64,000 nucleotides of DNA from Cognatishimia sp. 1_MG-2023 (lineage in GTDB: Bacteria; Pseudomonadota; Alphaproteobacteria; Rhodobacterales; Rhodobacteraceae), in contig NZ_JAUORX010000007.1 in the NCBI RefSeq assembly GCF_030548175.1, positions 1 to 64,000 of the forward strand, written 5' to 3'. Positions 63,091 to 64,000 of this stretch are shown here, in pieces (the first letter of the stretch is position 1; every line of letters begins with the position of its first letter). The notes below the pieces were generated by a model that saw only the letters and a program-made list of their open reading frames with translations, was not told the DNA's origin and did no database searches. The position numbers and the translations under genes were made by a program.

Positions 63091-64000
63091 CGGCAGATGC
63101 CTTTGAGCGCTGTCCATTGTTGATCTGTCAGCAATGGGGTGTCGGTGAAGCCTGTGGCTGTGACCTCTGCCTGACGCGCGCTGGAGTTTGCGATGCGGTC
63201 GCCCAGTTTGGGGTGGCTTAGGAAGTGGGCCGAGGTGCCCTCGGCATCGCCGTATTTGTCTAGGAACTTCTGGAACATATCCCCTAAGGCCCCCGGTCTG
63301 ACCTCTGCGTTTTCGAGCGTGGCCATCGCAAAGGTATCGGCGTTGGCTTCGGCAGCTTGGGAATATTGCGCCTCGATCAGGCGTTCAGTCAGGAAGAGCA
63401 CGACGGCACCGCCAGCAAAGTCGCCGAATAGCAGGCCCAGCACACCGATGGAGCCTGCGGAGCGCAGGGCGTGGCGGGTGGGATCGCGACTGACGACGTG
63501 GCCCATTTCGTGGGCAAAGACAGCGCCAAGTTCTTCGGGGGTTTCGGCGGTGTCGATCAGGCCTTTGAAGAACACGATATGCCCGCCCGGCAAGGCAAAG
63601 GCATTGACCATCGGGTGATCCAATACGTGCACGCTGAGCGGCACAGGTAAGTTCGCCGCATCAGATAGGCGTGTTTCCATGGCTTTTAGCGCCGCGACGC
63701 CCTCGGCGTTTTCGCAGAATGGCAGCGGCTCTAGGTTTGCTTGGTTCATCGCGGTGCGGATTTGGCTGAGGGTGGTTTCCCCCAATGCCTTCTCGCCCTC
63801 GGGCGGGATGTATTCGGCCAGTTGGTCGGCCATGCGTGGCACCAGCACAAAGACGATCAAGGCCACCGAGGCCAAGGCCGCCATGGCCCAACCCAACACG
63901 CGGCCGCGTTTGACGTGGGAATTGCGGCGACTCAAGTTGGGGCAACGTTGGGCGAGACGGTGCTCATCGGTTACCAAACGCACAACAGGGTCGCCGGCCA
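63087..64000 (-). CDS. M48-family metallopeptidase (5' end cut by window)
   Basis: At least 304 residues; the frame stays open to the window edge, so the N-terminus is missing. One membrane helix (about 30-50 from the internal GTG at 63983), then the zinc motif in AVFAHEMGHVVSRDPTRH (HExxH) and the third ligand Glu in EANADTFAM, which fits M48 (HtpX/Oma1-like). The extracytoplasmic catalytic domain probably degrades damaged envelope proteins. The partial upstream sequence (GDPVVRLVTDEHRLAQRC) is typical of the longer N-terminal domain of roseobacter M48 members. Convergent with P450. Confidence 0.88.
   Translation of the reverse strand, partial: AGDPVVRLVTDEHRLAQRCPNLSRRNSHVKRGRVLGWAMAALASVALIVFVLVPRMADQLAEYIPPEGEKALGETTLSQIRTAMNQANLEPLPFCENAEGVAALKAMETRLSDAANLPVPLSVHVLDHPMVNAFALPGGHIVFFKGLIDTAETPEELGAVFAHEMGHVVSRDPTRHALRSAGSIGVLGLLFGDFAGGAVVLFLTERLIEAQYSQAAEANADTFAMATLENAEVRPGALGDMFQKFLDKYGDAEGTSAHFLSHPKLGDRIANSSARQAEVTATGFTDTPLLTDQQWTALKGICR

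Overview
The window looks like chromosomal DNA of a marine roseobacter-type alphaproteobacterium (Rhodobacterales). The evidence is the bztABCD acidic amino acid/amide transporter, an ATP12-type F1 assembly chaperone, several DUF1127 micro-proteins, a Hint-domain protein, and the order of the rpmH-rnpA-yidD / yidC-MOSC-engB-argB and ribosomal blocks. No rRNA, CRISPR array, transposase or phage gene was found. One tRNA is present, tRNA-Arg(ACG).

Left part (1-31 kb). It opens with a secreted ClpP-like/LprI-like two-domain protein, a non-coding stretch and the tRNA. Next comes a minus-strand group of orphan histidine kinase, MerA-like flavoprotein and TVP38/DedA-type membrane protein. A plus-strand housekeeping run follows: rpmH, rnpA, yidD, a DUF1127-like gene, ttcA, an EAL phosphodiesterase, yidC, a MOSC protein, engB, argB, a fatty acid hydroxylase and a SixA-like phosphatase. 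The minus strand then carries bztABCD, with a strong hairpin after bztA, and a compact run degQ-like, rarA, crcB, rluC-like, HAD phosphatase, ATP12. A ferric-reductase-like flavocytochrome, an EamA permease, a YitT protein and a Hint protein follow.

Right part (31-60 kb). The S10-spc-alpha ribosomal superoperon keeps canonical gene order on the minus strand but is cut into six blocks: tuf; rpsJ-rplCDW; rplB-rpsS-rplV-rpsC-rplP; rpmC to rpmD; rplO-secY-adk; rpsM-rpsK-rpoA-rplQ. Each block ends at an intrinsic terminator, and three have a recognisable sigma70-type promoter. The five gaps hold unrelated cargo, much of it envelope-related: an outer-membrane barrel, a porin, an ECF sigma/anti-sigma/lipoprotein unit, rpiB, two DUF1127 genes, an HTTM membrane pair, a 2OG oxygenase, a Slam (type XI secretion) outer-membrane protein beside its probable surface lipoprotein substrate, an alpha/beta hydrolase and a decayed gene. 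GC-rich hairpins without U-tracts also sit between ribosomal cistrons.

The window ends with a lipoprotein, a VOC protein, an unrecognised protein, a cytochrome P450 and a truncated M48 peptidase.

The most notable signals are the Slam/lipoprotein pair inside the ribosomal cluster, a covarying 5' UTR hairpin shared by the two DUF1127 paralogues, the fragmented superoperon with its processing-type hairpins, a decayed copy of the tuf 3' end, and several families of dispersed palindromic repeats.
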